64,000 bases of DNA from Arthrobacter sp. SLBN-83 (GTDB taxonomy: Bacteria; Actinomycetota; Actinomycetes; Actinomycetales; Micrococcaceae). Each line of letters begins with the position of its first letter. Positions within the stretch are counted from its first letter, which is position 1. The translations under genes and the position numbers were made by a program. The notes under the pieces are model-generated. The model made no database searches and was not told the DNA's origin. It saw only the letters and a program-made list of their open reading frames with translations. The DNA lies in the NCBI RefSeq assembly GCF_006715285.1, contig NZ_VFMX01000001.1, forward strand, positions 2,046,001-2,110,000, written 5' to 3'. Positions 24,578-33,675 of the stretch are shown piece after piece.

Positions 24578-25888
24578 CTACTGCGCTGCGTAGAGGTTCT
24601 TGGCCTGGGCCTCGAGGTTCTTGACGTCCACGCTGCCGTCCTTGATGAAGCTCTGCAGCGCCGGGATCATCACGTTGTTGGCCATGGCCGGCAACGCGTC
24701 CCGGTCGAAGAACTGGCTGATGTGTTTCGCATTGGCGATCGTCTCCGCACAGGTCTTGTTCAGCGGTGTGAACTTCGAGGTGTCCGTGCCCTTGGCGGTG
24801 GCGATGTTCGAGTTATCAACCTTGGCGTAGGCGTCCTGGGCCTCCGGGGTGCCCATGAACGACATGAAGTCGCGCGCCGCCTTGTTGTCCCCGCCCTTCT
24901 TGGACAGCAGCAGGCCGTCAATGGGCGCTTCGACCGCGTCCCGGCCTTCCATGGCGATCTCCGGGAAGGGGAAGAAGTCGATGTCCGCCAGCACCGCCGG
25001 GTCCGTGAACTGCTGCGTGACGAAGGAGCCCAGCAGATACATGCCGGTCTTCTTGGCTTCCAGGGCCTTTGCCGCGTCCTGCCAGGTTTGGCCCAGGGCG
25101 GCTGGATCCTGGAAGGGCAGCAGCGCCTTCCATGTGTCGAAGACGGAAGTGACCTTCTGCTGGTCCCAGGATTCCTTGTGGGCGCAGAGGTCCACGTGGA
25201 ACTGGTAGCCGTTGAGCCGCATGTTGATGTAGTCGAAGGTGCCCATGGCGGGCCAGCCGTCCTTGTCGGCAAAGCCGATGGGAATGATTCCGTCGGCCTG
25301 CATCTTTGTTGCCAGGGCCTTGAGCGCATCAAAGGTTGCCGGCACCTGGTACCCCTTCTCCGCCCACAGGCTCTTCCGGTAGAAGAAGCCCCACGGGTAG
25401 TTGTAGTTGGGTACGAAGTACATCTTGCCGTCCGGCCCCGTGGATGCCTTCTTCAGCGCATCGGAGTAGTTGCCGCCAATGGTCTGCCAGACATCGTCAA
25501 TGGGAGCCAGGAGGCCCTTGCCCGCGTAGTACTGCATCCGGTAGCCGGCGAACCAGGTAAACGCATCGTCGGGAGAGCCCTGCAGGTAGGAATTGATCTT
25601 GTTCTGGAAGTCGTTGTGGGGCACCACGTTGGTGGTGACCTTTTTGCCGGTCTTGGCCGTGAAGGCATCGGTGACCGCCTGGTACGCCCGCTTGGGGACG
25701 TCGTCGGAGGAACCTGAACCGAAGGTGAGGCCGGAAGAGTCGGATCCTGTGCCGGACGGCGCGCTTCCGCCGGTGCAGGCTGCGAGGAACGGGATGCCGG
25801 CCAGGCCCACTGCCCCAACGCCGACGGTCTTGAGGATGGTCCGCCTGCTGGGGAAAGCAGTTGCCGACGCATCAAACTGTGAAGCCAT
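24578..25888 (-). CDS. ABC sugar-binding lipoprotein (second importer)
   Basis: Family 1 solute-binding protein (436 aa). The leader has SRRTILK (twin arginines at 15-16), a hydrophobic core and the lipobox LAAC with Cys38, suggesting Tat export and lipid anchoring. A Ser/Gly linker precedes the mature domain, which contains DDAFTWFAGYRMQYYAGKGL and the YNYPWGFFYRKSLW block. The ATG at 25888 has GGGAG upstream; an ATG 12 codons earlier lies inside the Crp-type palindrome and is rejected. It heads the operon with two permeases and DeoR. The ligand is unknown, as no catabolic enzyme accompanies it. Confidence 0.92.
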   Translation of the reverse strand: MASQFDASATAFPSRRTILKTVGVGAVGLAGIPFLAACTGGSAPSGTGSDSSGLTFGSGSSDDVPKRAYQAVTDAFTAKTGKKVTTNVVPHNDFQNKINSYLQGSPDDAFTWFAGYRMQYYAGKGLLAPIDDVWQTIGGNYSDALKKASTGPDGKMYFVPNYNYPWGFFYRKSLWAEKGYQVPATFDALKALATKMQADGIIPIGFADKDGWPAMGTFDYINMRLNGYQFHVDLCAHKESWDQQKVTSVFDTWKALLPFQDPAALGQTWQDAAKALEAKKTGMYLLGSFVTQQFTDPAVLADIDFFPFPEIAMEGRDAVEAPIDGLLLSKKGGDNKAARDFMSFMGTPEAQDAYAKVDNSNIATAKGTDTSKFTPLNKTCAETIANAKHISQFFDRDALPAMANNVMIPALQSFIKDGSVDVKNLEAQAKNLYAAQ

Positions 25889-25913
25889 GGTCTCTCCCTT
25901 GAGTACTAGCCGC

Positions 25914-25931
25914 ATGTGAGGCACCTCACAT
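25914..25931. promoter_or_regulatory. Perfect Crp/GlxR-type palindrome
   Basis: ATGTGAGGCACCTCACAT: an exact 8+2+8 inverted repeat, containing a complete TGTGA-N6-TCACA at 25915-25930. A minus-strand -10 (TATAGT, 25945-25940) lies just upstream, so the site would overlap or follow the transcription start of the second importer operon, a position that favours repression. Confidence 0.7.
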
Positions 25932-25939
25932 TAGGTCTG

Positions 25940-25945
25940 ACTATA
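25940..25945 (-). promoter_or_regulatory. Candidate -10 of the second importer operon
   Basis: TATAGT on the minus strand; the -35 at 17 bases (TTCCAT) matches in only three or four positions. Start of transcription would be at about 25933. Confidence 0.35.
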
Positions 25946-26020
25946 ACCTCGCAAAACAGAACATGGAATAACGGTAAATAACATTTTGGGTGTCGGTGCC
26001 GTTTGAATCGTCACAACAGG

Positions 26021-26068
26021 GGAATGGCCCCGTTTTCCCTGTAACGACAGGGAAAACGGGGCCATTCC
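26021..26068. terminator. 21-bp perfect hairpin downstream of acs
   Basis: The arm at 26021-26041 is the exact reverse complement of 26048-26068; the six-base centre TAACGA can close one further pair. It lies 30 bases past the acs stop (minus strand) and has no T-tract on either side. It is the likely end of the acs transcript and insulates the importer promoter that follows. Confidence 0.65.
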
Positions 26069-26097
26069 GGGGCGCCGTAGCAGGTACTAAGCCTGTG

Positions 26098-28119
26098 TTA
26101 CTTTCTGAGCGACTGGGCGATCTCCTGCATGATGGACGGGTCGGAGAGGGTGGTGGCGTCCCCCGGGTCACGGCCTTCGGCGACGTCCTTGAGGAGGCGG
26201 CGCATGATCTTGCCGGACCGGGTCTTGGGCAGTTCGGGCACCACCAGGATGTTCTTGGGTTTGGCGATGGGGCCGATTTCCTTGCCCACGTGGTTGCGCA
26301 GTTCCTGGACGGTGGCGTCGCCGTTGTTCGCGGCATCGGCGCGGAGGATGACGAACGCGACGACGGCCTGGCCGGTGGTTTCGTCCGTGGCGCCTACGAC
26401 GGCGGCCTCCGCCACGGCGGGGTGGCTCACCAGGGCCGATTCGATCTCCGTGGTGGAGAGCCGGTGCCCGGAGACGTTCATGACGTCATCGACGCGCCCG
26501 AGCAGCCAGATGTCGCCGTCCTCGTCCTTCTTGGCGCCGTCCCCGGCGAAATACATGTTCTCGAAGCGGGACCAGTAGGTGTCCTTGAACCGCTCCGGGT
26601 CACCCCAGATGCCGCGGAGCATGGACGGCCATGGCTCGCGGATCACCAGGAAGCCGCCGTGCCCGTTGGGGACCGACTCGCCCATTTCGTCCACGACGTC
26701 CACGGCGATGCCGGGCAGTGGCACCTGCGCCGAGCCGGGCTTGGTGGCCGTGACGCCGGGCAGCGGGGCGATCATCTGGGCGCCCGTTTCGGTCTGCCAC
26801 CAGGTGTCCACGATGGGCGCCTTGTCGCCGCCGATGACCTTGCGGTACCACATCCAGGCCTCGGGGTTGATCGGTTCACCAACCGAACCCAGCACGCGGA
26901 GCGAGGAGAGGTCGTACTTTGCCGGAATTTCCGAACCCCATTTCATGAAGGTGCGGATGGCGGTGGGGGCGGTGTAGAGGATGGACACCTTGTACTTTTC
27001 CACGATCTCCCACCAGCGGCCCTGGTGCGGGGAGTCCGGGGTGCCTTCGTACATCACCTGGGTGGCACCGTTGATGAGTGGCGCGTAGGCGACGTACGAG
27101 TGTCCGGTGACCCAGCCGACGTCGGCCGTGCACCAGTACACGTCCGTTTCCGGATGCAGGTCAAAGACCGCCTTGTGGGTGTAGGCAGTCTGGGTGAGGT
27201 AGCCGCCGGTGGTGTGCAGGATGCCCTTGGGCTTGCCGGTGGTGCCGGAGGTGTAAAGGATGTACAGCGGGTGCTCGGAGTCATGGCCCACGGCGGTGTG
27301 CTCGGTCGATGCGGTCTCCACGGTATCGGCCCACCAGTGGTCCCGGCCTTCCTTCCAGTCAACGTCCTGGCCGTTGCGCTTGACCACCACGACGTTCTGC
27401 ACGGTATGGCCATCGTGGGCCAGGGCGTCGTCGACGGCGGCTTTGAGGGGGCTCGGCTTCCCGCGGCGGTAGGTGCCGTCCGCGGTGACCACGAGCTTGG
27501 CCTCCGCGTCATCGATGCGTGACCGCAGGGCTTCGGCGGAGAAGCCGCCGAACACCACGGAGTGGACCGCCCCGATCCGGGCGCAGGCCAGCAGCGTAAT
27601 GACGGCCTCCGGGATCATGGGCAGGTACACCGCCACCCGGTCGCCCTTGGCCACGCCCAGGGATTCGAAGGCGTTGGCTGCCCTTTTCACTTCCTCGGTC
27701 AGCTGCGCGTACGTGTAGGTGCGGGTGTCACCGGGCTCGCCCTCAAAGTAGATGGCAACCCGGTCTCCGTTGCCCGCTTCAACGTGGCGGTCCAGGGCGT
27801 TGTAGGCGGCGTTGAGCTCACCGCCCACGAACCACTTTGCAAACGGCGGATCGGACCAGTCCAGGGCCTGGGTGAAGTCCTTGCTCCAGGTCAGCAGCTC
27901 CCTTGCCTTCGTGGCCCAGAAGGCAGGCCGGTCGGCATTGGCTTCGTCATACTCGGCCGCGGTGACCACGGCGTTGGCTGCGAATTCCGCGCTGGGCGGG
28001 AAGGCCCGCGTCTCATGCAGCAGGTTCGCAAAGGCATCGCCCTGGTGGCCCTGCTGCCCTGCGGGCTGGGCGGAAGCGGACGGAACGGTGGCCGTGGAGC
28101 TGGGAGTGTCCTGGGACAT
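26098..28119 (-). CDS. acs: Acetyl-CoA synthetase (AMP-forming)
   Basis: Converts acetate, ATP and CoA to acetyl-CoA (673 aa). It has the ACAS N-terminal domain, the nucleotide loop [11 protein letters not shown], the adenylation motif DTWWQTETG, the hinge region with [16 protein letters not shown] and the C-terminal [11 protein letters not shown] with the acetylatable Lys at about 637. The ATG at 28119 has GAGG six bases upstream; an ATG six codons earlier lacks one. A TGTGC-N6-TCACA-like site lies 146 bases upstream, consistent with Crp/GlxR control known for acs in related bacteria. Confidence 0.96.
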   Translation of the reverse strand: MSQDTPSSTATVPSASAQPAGQQGHQGDAFANLLHETRAFPPSAEFAANAVVTAAEYDEANADRPAFWATKARELLTWSKDFTQALDWSDPPFAKWFVGGELNAAYNALDRHVEAGNGDRVAIYFEGEPGDTRTYTYAQLTEEVKRAANAFESLGVAKGDRVAVYLPMIPEAVITLLACARIGAVHSVVFGGFSAEALRSRIDDAEAKLVVTADGTYRRGKPSPLKAAVDDALAHDGHTVQNVVVVKRNGQDVDWKEGRDHWWADTVETASTEHTAVGHDSEHPLYILYTSGTTGKPKGILHTTGGYLTQTAYTHKAVFDLHPETDVYWCTADVGWVTGHSYVAYAPLINGATQVMYEGTPDSPHQGRWWEIVEKYKVSILYTAPTAIRTFMKWGSEIPAKYDLSSLRVLGSVGEPINPEAWMWYRKVIGGDKAPIVDTWWQTETGAQMIAPLPGVTATKPGSAQVPLPGIAVDVVDEMGESVPNGHGGFLVIREPWPSMLRGIWGDPERFKDTYWSRFENMYFAGDGAKKDEDGDIWLLGRVDDVMNVSGHRLSTTEIESALVSHPAVAEAAVVGATDETTGQAVVAFVILRADAANNGDATVQELRNHVGKEIGPIAKPKNILVVPELPKTRSGKIMRRLLKDVAEGRDPGDATTLSDPSIMQEIAQSLRK

Positions 28120-28525
28120 GTGAACCTCATCATTCATCGATCTTTGCCGCGCGGGATGCCGCCACCGAAGAGCCCGCCGCCTGCACGGCGCTGGGCTCCA
28201 GCCGGGACGGGCATACCGCAAAGAGCTGTTCCGAAACCAAGCCTAATGCTTGCCGCGCATCCGCTGTGCGCCGCATCACAGATGCCACCATGAGCGGCAT
28301 TTTTTAAGCGGTGAATGGTGTCTGCGTTACCTGGCAGGCACGGCCGAAGGCCTGTGTCAGCTAGTGATCAGCTTGGCTGTTGACTAGGCTGAAATGGAAT
28401 TGTGACTTCACTTCGGACCACTCCGGCCAGGCGCGGATTGCGCTGCGCCGGGCCGGGACCGCATGTCAAGACGGCACAGTTTTCGGGTCCGCAGGGCCCG
28501 GTGCCGCCACGCTAAGGAGAGCAGA
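28120..28525. other. 406-base divergent intergenic region
   Basis: No gene is visible here. It holds the Crp-like site at 28265-28280, a possible minus-strand -10 for acs (TATGCC, 28215-28210), a T6 run at about 28301, and a plus-strand TTGACT at 28380-28385 that could be a -35 for the membrane-protein gene, although no good -10 follows it. Confidence 0.5.
28265..28280. promoter_or_regulatory. Crp/GlxR-like site upstream of acs
   Basis: TGTGCGCCGCATCACA: exact right half, left half TGTGC instead of TGTGA. If the acs -10 is at 28210-28215, the centre would be near -70, a usual place for Crp-type activation. Confidence 0.5.
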
Positions 28526-29974
28526 ATGAACCAGCAGAGCTTCGGCCAGCGAACGGGCCCGGACACCGGGGCGGGGCCAGGAGGCTCCGGAACCATGGCC
28601 GGGGGACCGGGGCAGCCAGCTGCCGCCGGCGCCGCCAAAGGACAGTCTGCAGGACAAAAGGCCGGCCCCGGAAAGCTCGATCCGAACGCCAACCAGGCGG
28701 TGCTCGGCCCGTTTACCGTGCGCGACCTCGCCGTCTTTACAGCCACGCTCATCCTGTTTGTTGCGTCCCTGCTGCCCCTCTTCGGCACCCGGTACAACCT
28801 GTGGAACCTGAACAACCTGTTCTTCCTGGGATTGGGCATCATCCTGCCGCTGATCACCAGCGCCCTCTTCGCTGCCCGCCGCCTGGCCCCTGCCACCAAA
28901 ATCCGGGTGGGTTCGCTCTCGATCGACCAGTTCGCATCCGTGGTGGCCTCCTTCGCGGTTGCCTTCTTCTTCCTTTCGGTCGCGGGCGGCTACGTGAGCA
29001 GCCTGCTGGTGGGCCTGATCGGTTCGCTGGTCCTCTTCGCCGCCACGGTGCTGGGCCGCTTCCTGCCCTACCTCTCCGGCGACTTCAAGGACCGGCCAGA
29101 GGCACCGGCACACCTGGTGGCACGCGAAGCCGCGGTCCCGGTGCGTAAGCCGCGGGCTCCCAAAGCACCCAAGCCTGAGGCCAGCCCCAACCAGTCGAAC
29201 GGCGGCCTCAAGGGTGCCGGCATTTTCGGCGGTGCGGGTGCCGGCTCCTCTGCCGTCCAGCCCGGGTCACCTGTCCAGCCCGAGTCCTCCAGCCCTGAGC
29301 CTGTCCGGTCAAACCACATTCCGGCCACCGCTGCAGTCCCCGTGGCTGCGGGAGGAGCCGCAGCTGCCGGAGCCGGCGCGGGGAGCAGCAGCACCCCAGC
29401 TTCCACTCCCGCTTCCGGTGCCGCAGCTTCCGGCCCAGCAGCTGCCGGAGCCGCACCTGCCGGAGCCGCATCCGCCGGCGCTGCAGGCCCTGGTCCTGCA
29501 GGTCCGGGCGCGGCAGCGCCCGTATCAACCGCCGAAGTCTCCGACCGGACCCCTGAAGTGGATGCCGGCCCGCCCACCCAGGCAGCCGACGTCGTCCGTC
29601 CTGCCTCTGCGCCCGCCGCCGAGGAGACCCAGCACGGGGAGGTCCCCGCTGCAAACGCTCCGCAGGCAGCATGGGAGCCGCCGGCCGCCACCGCCGTCCA
29701 CCAGCAGGTCCGCTCCGAGCAGCCCATCGGGGCTACGGTGGACCCGGCCAGCCGCCATGACGAAGCAGACGGGCAGCCCATCCACGAGGCCTTCTGGTTT
29801 GCCGTCGCCCAGCACCGCACGGCCTTCGACCCCCGCACCGGCGCCCCTGCCTTCGTGATCGAACCCGGGGGCTGGGTCCTGGCCCTGGAGGACCGCGGCC
29901 ATGAGTTCCTGGTCCAGCACACTGACGGGCGGCTGGGCGTCCTGCGCGACCTCAGCAACATCGAGCGCGGCTGA
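28526..29974 (+). CDS. Membrane protein with long disordered region
   Basis: A 482-residue protein I do not recognise. Residues 1-62 are Gly/Ala/Gln-rich and disordered; 65-180 hold four hydrophobic helices (two hairpins, for example [19 protein letters not shown] and [18 protein letters not shown]); 190-410 are a low-complexity Ala/Pro/Gly/Ser stretch. A short ordered C-terminal piece ([17 protein letters not shown] to [13 protein letters not shown]) resembles no family I can name and is probably cytoplasmic. AAGGAG precedes the ATG. The nth gene starts a few bases after its stop, so the two may be one transcript. Confidence 0.85.
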   Translation: MNQQSFGQRTGPDTGAGPGGSGTMAGGPGQPAAAGAAKGQSAGQKAGPGKLDPNANQAVLGPFTVRDLAVFTATLILFVASLLPLFGTRYNLWNLNNLFFLGLGIILPLITSALFAARRLAPATKIRVGSLSIDQFASVVASFAVAFFFLSVAGGYVSSLLVGLIGSLVLFAATVLGRFLPYLSGDFKDRPEAPAHLVAREAAVPVRKPRAPKAPKPEASPNQSNGGLKGAGIFGGAGAGSSAVQPGSPVQPESSSPEPVRSNHIPATAAVPVAAGGAAAAGAGAGSSSTPASTPASGAAASGPAAAGAAPAGAASAGAAGPGPAGPGAAAPVSTAEVSDRTPEVDAGPPTQAADVVRPASAPAAEETQHGEVPAANAPQAAWEPPAATAVHQQVRSEQPIGATVDPASRHDEADGQPIHEAFWFAVAQHRTAFDPRTGAPAFVIEPGGWVLALEDRGHEFLVQHTDGRLGVLRDLSNIERG

Positions 29975-29978
29975 CGCG

Positions 29979-30812
29979 GTGGCCGGGGTGCGCACCAAAG
30001 CGGGCCAGGCCGCCGGAATGCCGGCGGTCTCGTCCGAATCCGTCCTGGCGCTGAAACGGCGGGCGCGCCGTATCCACCGGGCCCTGGCCGAGAAATACCC
30101 CTACGCACATGCGGAGCTGGATTTCCGTAACCCGTTCGAACTGCTCGTGGCCACCGTCCTGTCCGCCCAGACCACCGACGTGACGGTCAACCAGGTCACC
30201 AAGGTCCTGTTCACGCGCTACCCCAACGCGCGTTCGCTGGCCGAGGCGGACCCAACGGAACTTGAAACCATCCTCAAACCCACCGGGTTCTTCCGCGCAA
30301 AGGCAAGGAATGTCCTTGCCCTGTGCACCCGCCTGGTGGACGATTTTGACGGCGAGGTCCCGGGCCGGATGGAGGACCTGGTCACGCTGCCGGGGGTGGG
30401 GCGGAAGACGGCCAACGTGGTTCTCGCCAACGCGTTTGGCGTTCCGGGAATCTCCGTTGACACGCACTTCGCCCGCCTGGCCAAACGGTTTGGGTGGACC
30501 CAGTCCGAGGACCCAGTGCAGATTGAACAGGACGTGGCCGAACTGTTCGAGCGCAAGGACTGGACCATGCTGTCCCATCGGGTCATCTTCCATGGCCGCC
30601 GCGTGTGCCACGCCCGTAAGCCCGCCTGCGGTGCCTGCCCCGTTGCCAACTGGTGCCCCAGTTACGGGCTGGGCGAGACTGATCCCGACAAAGCGGCCAA
30701 GCTCCTGAAATATGAACTTGCGCCTGGCAGCGAGGCACTGCTTGAGCAGTACCTCGCAGAGCAGCACAGGGCCGCCGAGATCCGGATGGCGTCGCAGACG
30801 AGGACCCCGTGA
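29979..30812 (+). CDS. nth: Endonuclease III (DNA glycosylase/AP lyase)
   Basis: Base-excision repair enzyme (277 aa) that removes oxidised pyrimidines and cleaves abasic sites. The helix-hairpin-helix [18 protein letters not shown] holds the catalytic Lys; the catalytic Asp is in SVDTHFARL. The C-terminal iron-sulfur cluster motif is complete: [17 protein letters not shown] (C-x6-C-x2-C-x5-C). The GTG at 29979, 5 bases after the preceding stop, is my choice; an ATG at 30018 (MPAVSSES) would give 264 residues. Neither has a good ribosome binding site. It overlaps the NUDIX gene by 4 bases. Confidence 0.95.
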   Translation: MAGVRTKAGQAAGMPAVSSESVLALKRRARRIHRALAEKYPYAHAELDFRNPFELLVATVLSAQTTDVTVNQVTKVLFTRYPNARSLAEADPTELETILKPTGFFRAKARNVLALCTRLVDDFDGEVPGRMEDLVTLPGVGRKTANVVLANAFGVPGISVDTHFARLAKRFGWTQSEDPVQIEQDVAELFERKDWTMLSHRVIFHGRRVCHARKPACGACPVANWCPSYGLGETDPDKAAKLLKYELAPGSEALLEQYLAEQHRAAEIRMASQTRTP

Positions 30813-31486
30813 GCGCACGCGAAGACCTGGCCGAGCTGATAAGGAGGGCGGAAACCGGAACGGCCGGGCCGCCCGATCCCCGCTGGGCCGCACTCACGGT
30901 GGACGCCGCACGTGCCCGCAGGGCCGCTGTCCTGATGCTTTTCGGCGTCCTTGACGATGTCCCGGCGGAGTCCGGCAAGCCGCTGGCGCCGGCCGACCTC
31001 GACGTTTTGCTCCTGGAGCGCGCCCACACACTGGGGTCGCATCCGGGGCAGGTTGCGTTCCCCGGCGGCGGCATCGACAGGGGAGAAACCCCGGTGGCCG
31101 CGGCTCTCCGCGAAGCCGAGGAGGAGACCGGACTGGACTCGGACGGAGTAGAGGTCCTGGGCACGCTGCAGGAACTGGGCCTGGCCCACAGCAACTTCCT
31201 GGTGACGCCAGTGCTCGGATGGTGGCATGCCCCGTCTCCGGTCCGGGTGGTGGACTACGCTGAATCCGCGCAGGTATTCCGCATCCCGGTTCGCGACCTC
31301 CTGGATCCGGACAACAGGGTGATGGCCACCGTGCACCGGGCAGGACGCACCTTTGAAAGTCCTGCCTTCACCGTAAACGGCGTGGTGGTGTGGGGCTTCA
31401 CCGGGATTGTTTTGAGCGGCCTCTTCGACCAGCTCGGCTGGTCGGTTCCCTGGGACCGAAACCGGCTGCATCCCATGGGGGTCTGA
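30809..31486 (+). CDS. NUDIX hydrolase, CoA pyrophosphatase type
   Basis: A 225-residue NUDIX protein with a complete box, [24 protein letters not shown], split here only for naming: G-x5-E then REAEEETGL. Just before it stands [18 protein letters not shown], the signature of the CoA-diphosphatase subfamily (NudL/YeaB type), which cleaves CoA to 3',5'-ADP and 4'-phosphopantetheine. The GTG start overlaps the nth stop by 4 bases. The gene converges on the DUF1508 gene with a 3-base gap. Cytoplasmic. Confidence 0.92.
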   Translation: MSAREDLAELIRRAETGTAGPPDPRWAALTVDAARARRAAVLMLFGVLDDVPAESGKPLAPADLDVLLLERAHTLGSHPGQVAFPGGGIDRGETPVAAALREAEEETGLDSDGVEVLGTLQELGLAHSNFLVTPVLGWWHAPSPVRVVDYAESAQVFRIPVRDLLDPDNRVMATVHRAGRTFESPAFTVNGVVVWGFTGIVLSGLFDQLGWSVPWDRNRLHPMGV

Positions 31487-31489
31487 TTT

Positions 31490-31678
31490 TCAGGCCTGCT
31501 GGCGCAGGTCCACCACGATTCCGGTGGCGGCGTTCTCGCGCATGGCGTTGATGCCGTCACGGAGCAGGCTGAGGGACCTGAAGGTTGGCGACACCGCAAC
31601 CACATTCCCTTCAGCGTCGGTGAGCCGCAACCGGTACGACTCGTCGCCTGCACGGTGGATTTCAAATCTTCCCGCCAT
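31490..31678 (-). CDS. DUF1508 (YegP-like) protein
   Basis: A 62-residue protein with one DUF1508/YegP repeat: RFEIHRAGDESYRLRLTDAEG followed by the second strand pair and SLLRDGINAMRENA. E. coli YegP has two such repeats; the function is unknown. GGGAGG lies upstream of the ATG. It is transcribed alone, facing the NUDIX gene. Confidence 0.85.
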   Translation of the reverse strand: MAGRFEIHRAGDESYRLRLTDAEGNVVAVSPTFRSLSLLRDGINAMRENAATGIVVDLRQQA

Positions 31679-31838
31679 GGACGGGGACCTCCCTGGTATG
31701 CGTCATTGCATCAGCGTGCGGACCGATCTGCTTCAGTCGCCGCTATGACTGTAACGTCCGTCACCGGACCCGCATAGCTACCGCCGGGTAGATTACCTTG
31801 CATCTCGAACGTAAGCGCTGGCGGCCTTTGCGGGGCGC

Positions 31839-33575
31839 TTATTTCGCGAGGTCATACGAGTCAACCACGGCGAGGCTGACCGGAAACTCGACGGGGACAG
31901 AACCGAACAACAGCTCCTTCGCAGCCCTGGCCGATTCCTCGATCGCCCTGATGCAGACGTCCACGCCGTCCGCAGGCGCATGCACCATCACCTCATCGTG
32001 CAGGAAGAAGACCAGCTCAGCCCGAACCGTCCCGGCACCGCCGCCCGTGCCCGCCGTCCGCAAGGCGCGCAGCCGCCGTCGTAATTCCGCCAGCCAGCAC
32101 GCCGCCCAATCCGCCGCCGACCCCTGGACCACGAAGTTCCTGGTGAAGCGGCCCCGGCTCCGGGCGATGGACTCCGCCCGGCGCTGCTCCTCCGCCGTTG
32201 CCGAGCGCTGGCTCAGGAACCACCGTTCCGAAGGCGGCGGGCTGCTGCGGCCCAGGCGCGTGGTCACCGTCCCGCCGGCCTCGCCCGCCCTTGCTGCCTT
32301 CTCCACGAAATCCACGGCGCGCGGATAGGTGCGCGCCAGCTGCGGCATCAGCCGGCCTGCTTCGCCGGAGGTGGCCCCGTACATGGCGCCCAGCAGGGCT
32401 ACTTTTGCTTTGGCCCGGTCGCCGCCGAAACCCTTGGCGGCGATGCCGGCATAGAGGTCCTGGTCGCGTGCGGCCTCCGCCATGATGGCATCCTGGGCAA
32501 GGGCCACCAGGACGCGCGGTTCCAGCTGCGATGCGTCCGCAACGATCAGCTTGTGGCCTGGATCGGCGTGCACCGCGCCCCGGACCTGGCGCGGGATCTG
32601 CAGGGCGCCGCCGCCCCGGGAGGCCCAACGCCCGGACACTACGCCGCCCACCACATACTCGGGACGGAAGCGGCCGCCGTCCACCCAGGCGTCCAGCCAG
32701 GACCACCCGTTGGCCGTGTGCAGGCGGGAAAGCTTCTTGTACTCCAGCAGCGGCTCGATGGCCGGATGGCCGTGCTCCCTGAGCTCCCACTTTCGCGTGC
32801 TTTTCACTTCGATCCCGTTGCGGTGGAGGGCACGCATCAGGTCCTGCGGAGAATCCGGGTTGAGCCCGGGAGACTGGAGCAGGGAACGCAGTTCCGCCGC
32901 CAGCGCTTCAAGTTTTTGTGGCCGCTGCCCGGCCGGCGGGCGCGGGCCGAGATGGCTGACGAGGATCTGCTCGTGCAGGTCCTCCCGCCAGGGAACGCCC
33001 GCGTGCTGCATCTCGGCAGCTACCATGGCGGCAGCAGACTCCGCCGCAAGCAGCAGCTGAAGGCGCTTCCGGCGGTTGTCCTCCGTGCCCACCTCCGCCA
33101 GTGCGGCCTGCTGGCCAGCGTATTCCGCCCGGAGATCCTCAAGGGCAACGCCCGGCGGCGGTCCGGGCGCGGGATCATCGAACAGCGCACCTTGGTCTGC
33201 GGGGGGACGGGGCGGCAGCAGCGCCTTCGGCGGAAGTACGGGATCCTCCACCGGGGTTCGGTCGGTGGTCCTGGCGTACTCCGTGTGGGCGCTGAACTGG
33301 GAAAAGGCCAGGATATTGCCGCAGAGAGTGATGTCATAGCAGCGCTCCACCTCTACGCCGGAGGCGAGCAATTGCGGGTACCAGTCCTGGGTCCGGTGCC
33401 AGATCCAGCGGGGCGGCAGGCCGCCCGGGCGCGTGGCTTCGAGTTCGCGGACGACGGCGGCGAGGTCGCTGAGTGCCACCACTTGGGGTTCGGGGTTGGC
33501 CGGCTGGGCATGCCCGGCCTGGGTCAGTTCCTGGAGGGCCGCGCCGCGGGGGTGGGCGGCGAGCAGCAGGTACAT
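31839..33575 (-). CDS. PolA-like DNA polymerase without a 5' nuclease
   Basis: Family A DNA polymerase (578 aa) annotated in actinobacteria as bifunctional 3'-5' exonuclease/polymerase. The N-terminal region (1-150) is a diverged exonuclease-like domain; the polymerase part shows motif A (VADASQLEPRVLVALAQD), motif B (RAKAKVALLGAMYGATSG) and motif C (FFLHDEVMVHAP). The 5'-3' nuclease of true Pol I is missing. I chose the ATG at 33575 (MYLLLAAHPRG) since this fits the family; the open frame extends 34 codons further. It is divergent from the Tad operon, with 100 bases between them. A role in repair is inferred. Confidence 0.88.
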   Translation of the reverse strand: MYLLLAAHPRGAALQELTQAGHAQPANPEPQVVALSDLAAVVRELEATRPGGLPPRWIWHRTQDWYPQLLASGVEVERCYDITLCGNILAFSQFSAHTEYARTTDRTPVEDPVLPPKALLPPRPPADQGALFDDPAPGPPPGVALEDLRAEYAGQQAALAEVGTEDNRRKRLQLLLAAESAAAMVAAEMQHAGVPWREDLHEQILVSHLGPRPPAGQRPQKLEALAAELRSLLQSPGLNPDSPQDLMRALHRNGIEVKSTRKWELREHGHPAIEPLLEYKKLSRLHTANGWSWLDAWVDGGRFRPEYVVGGVVSGRWASRGGGALQIPRQVRGAVHADPGHKLIVADASQLEPRVLVALAQDAIMAEAARDQDLYAGIAAKGFGGDRAKAKVALLGAMYGATSGEAGRLMPQLARTYPRAVDFVEKAARAGEAGGTVTTRLGRSSPPPSERWFLSQRSATAEEQRRAESIARSRGRFTRNFVVQGSAADWAACWLAELRRRLRALRTAGTGGGAGTVRAELVFFLHDEVMVHAPADGVDVCIRAIEESARAAKELLFGSVPVEFPVSLAVVDSYDLAK

Positions 33576-33675
33576 GCTCCCATTGTGCCCTGTCTGGAGA
33601 TGACGCAGTTCCGGGTTGTCCACATACAGGATGTGCTCCCTTACCTGGGCGATGGTGCAGGAACAAAGTGGTTCC

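Noticed and set aside
25990..27522. 510-codon open frame on the plus strand
   Set aside because: Antisense to acs, starting inside the 26021-26068 hairpin region.
31812..31841. TAAGCGC/GCGCTTA pair at the end of the PolA-like gene as a terminator
   Set aside because: Only 7 bp with a 16-base loop and no T-tract; one arm includes the stop codon.
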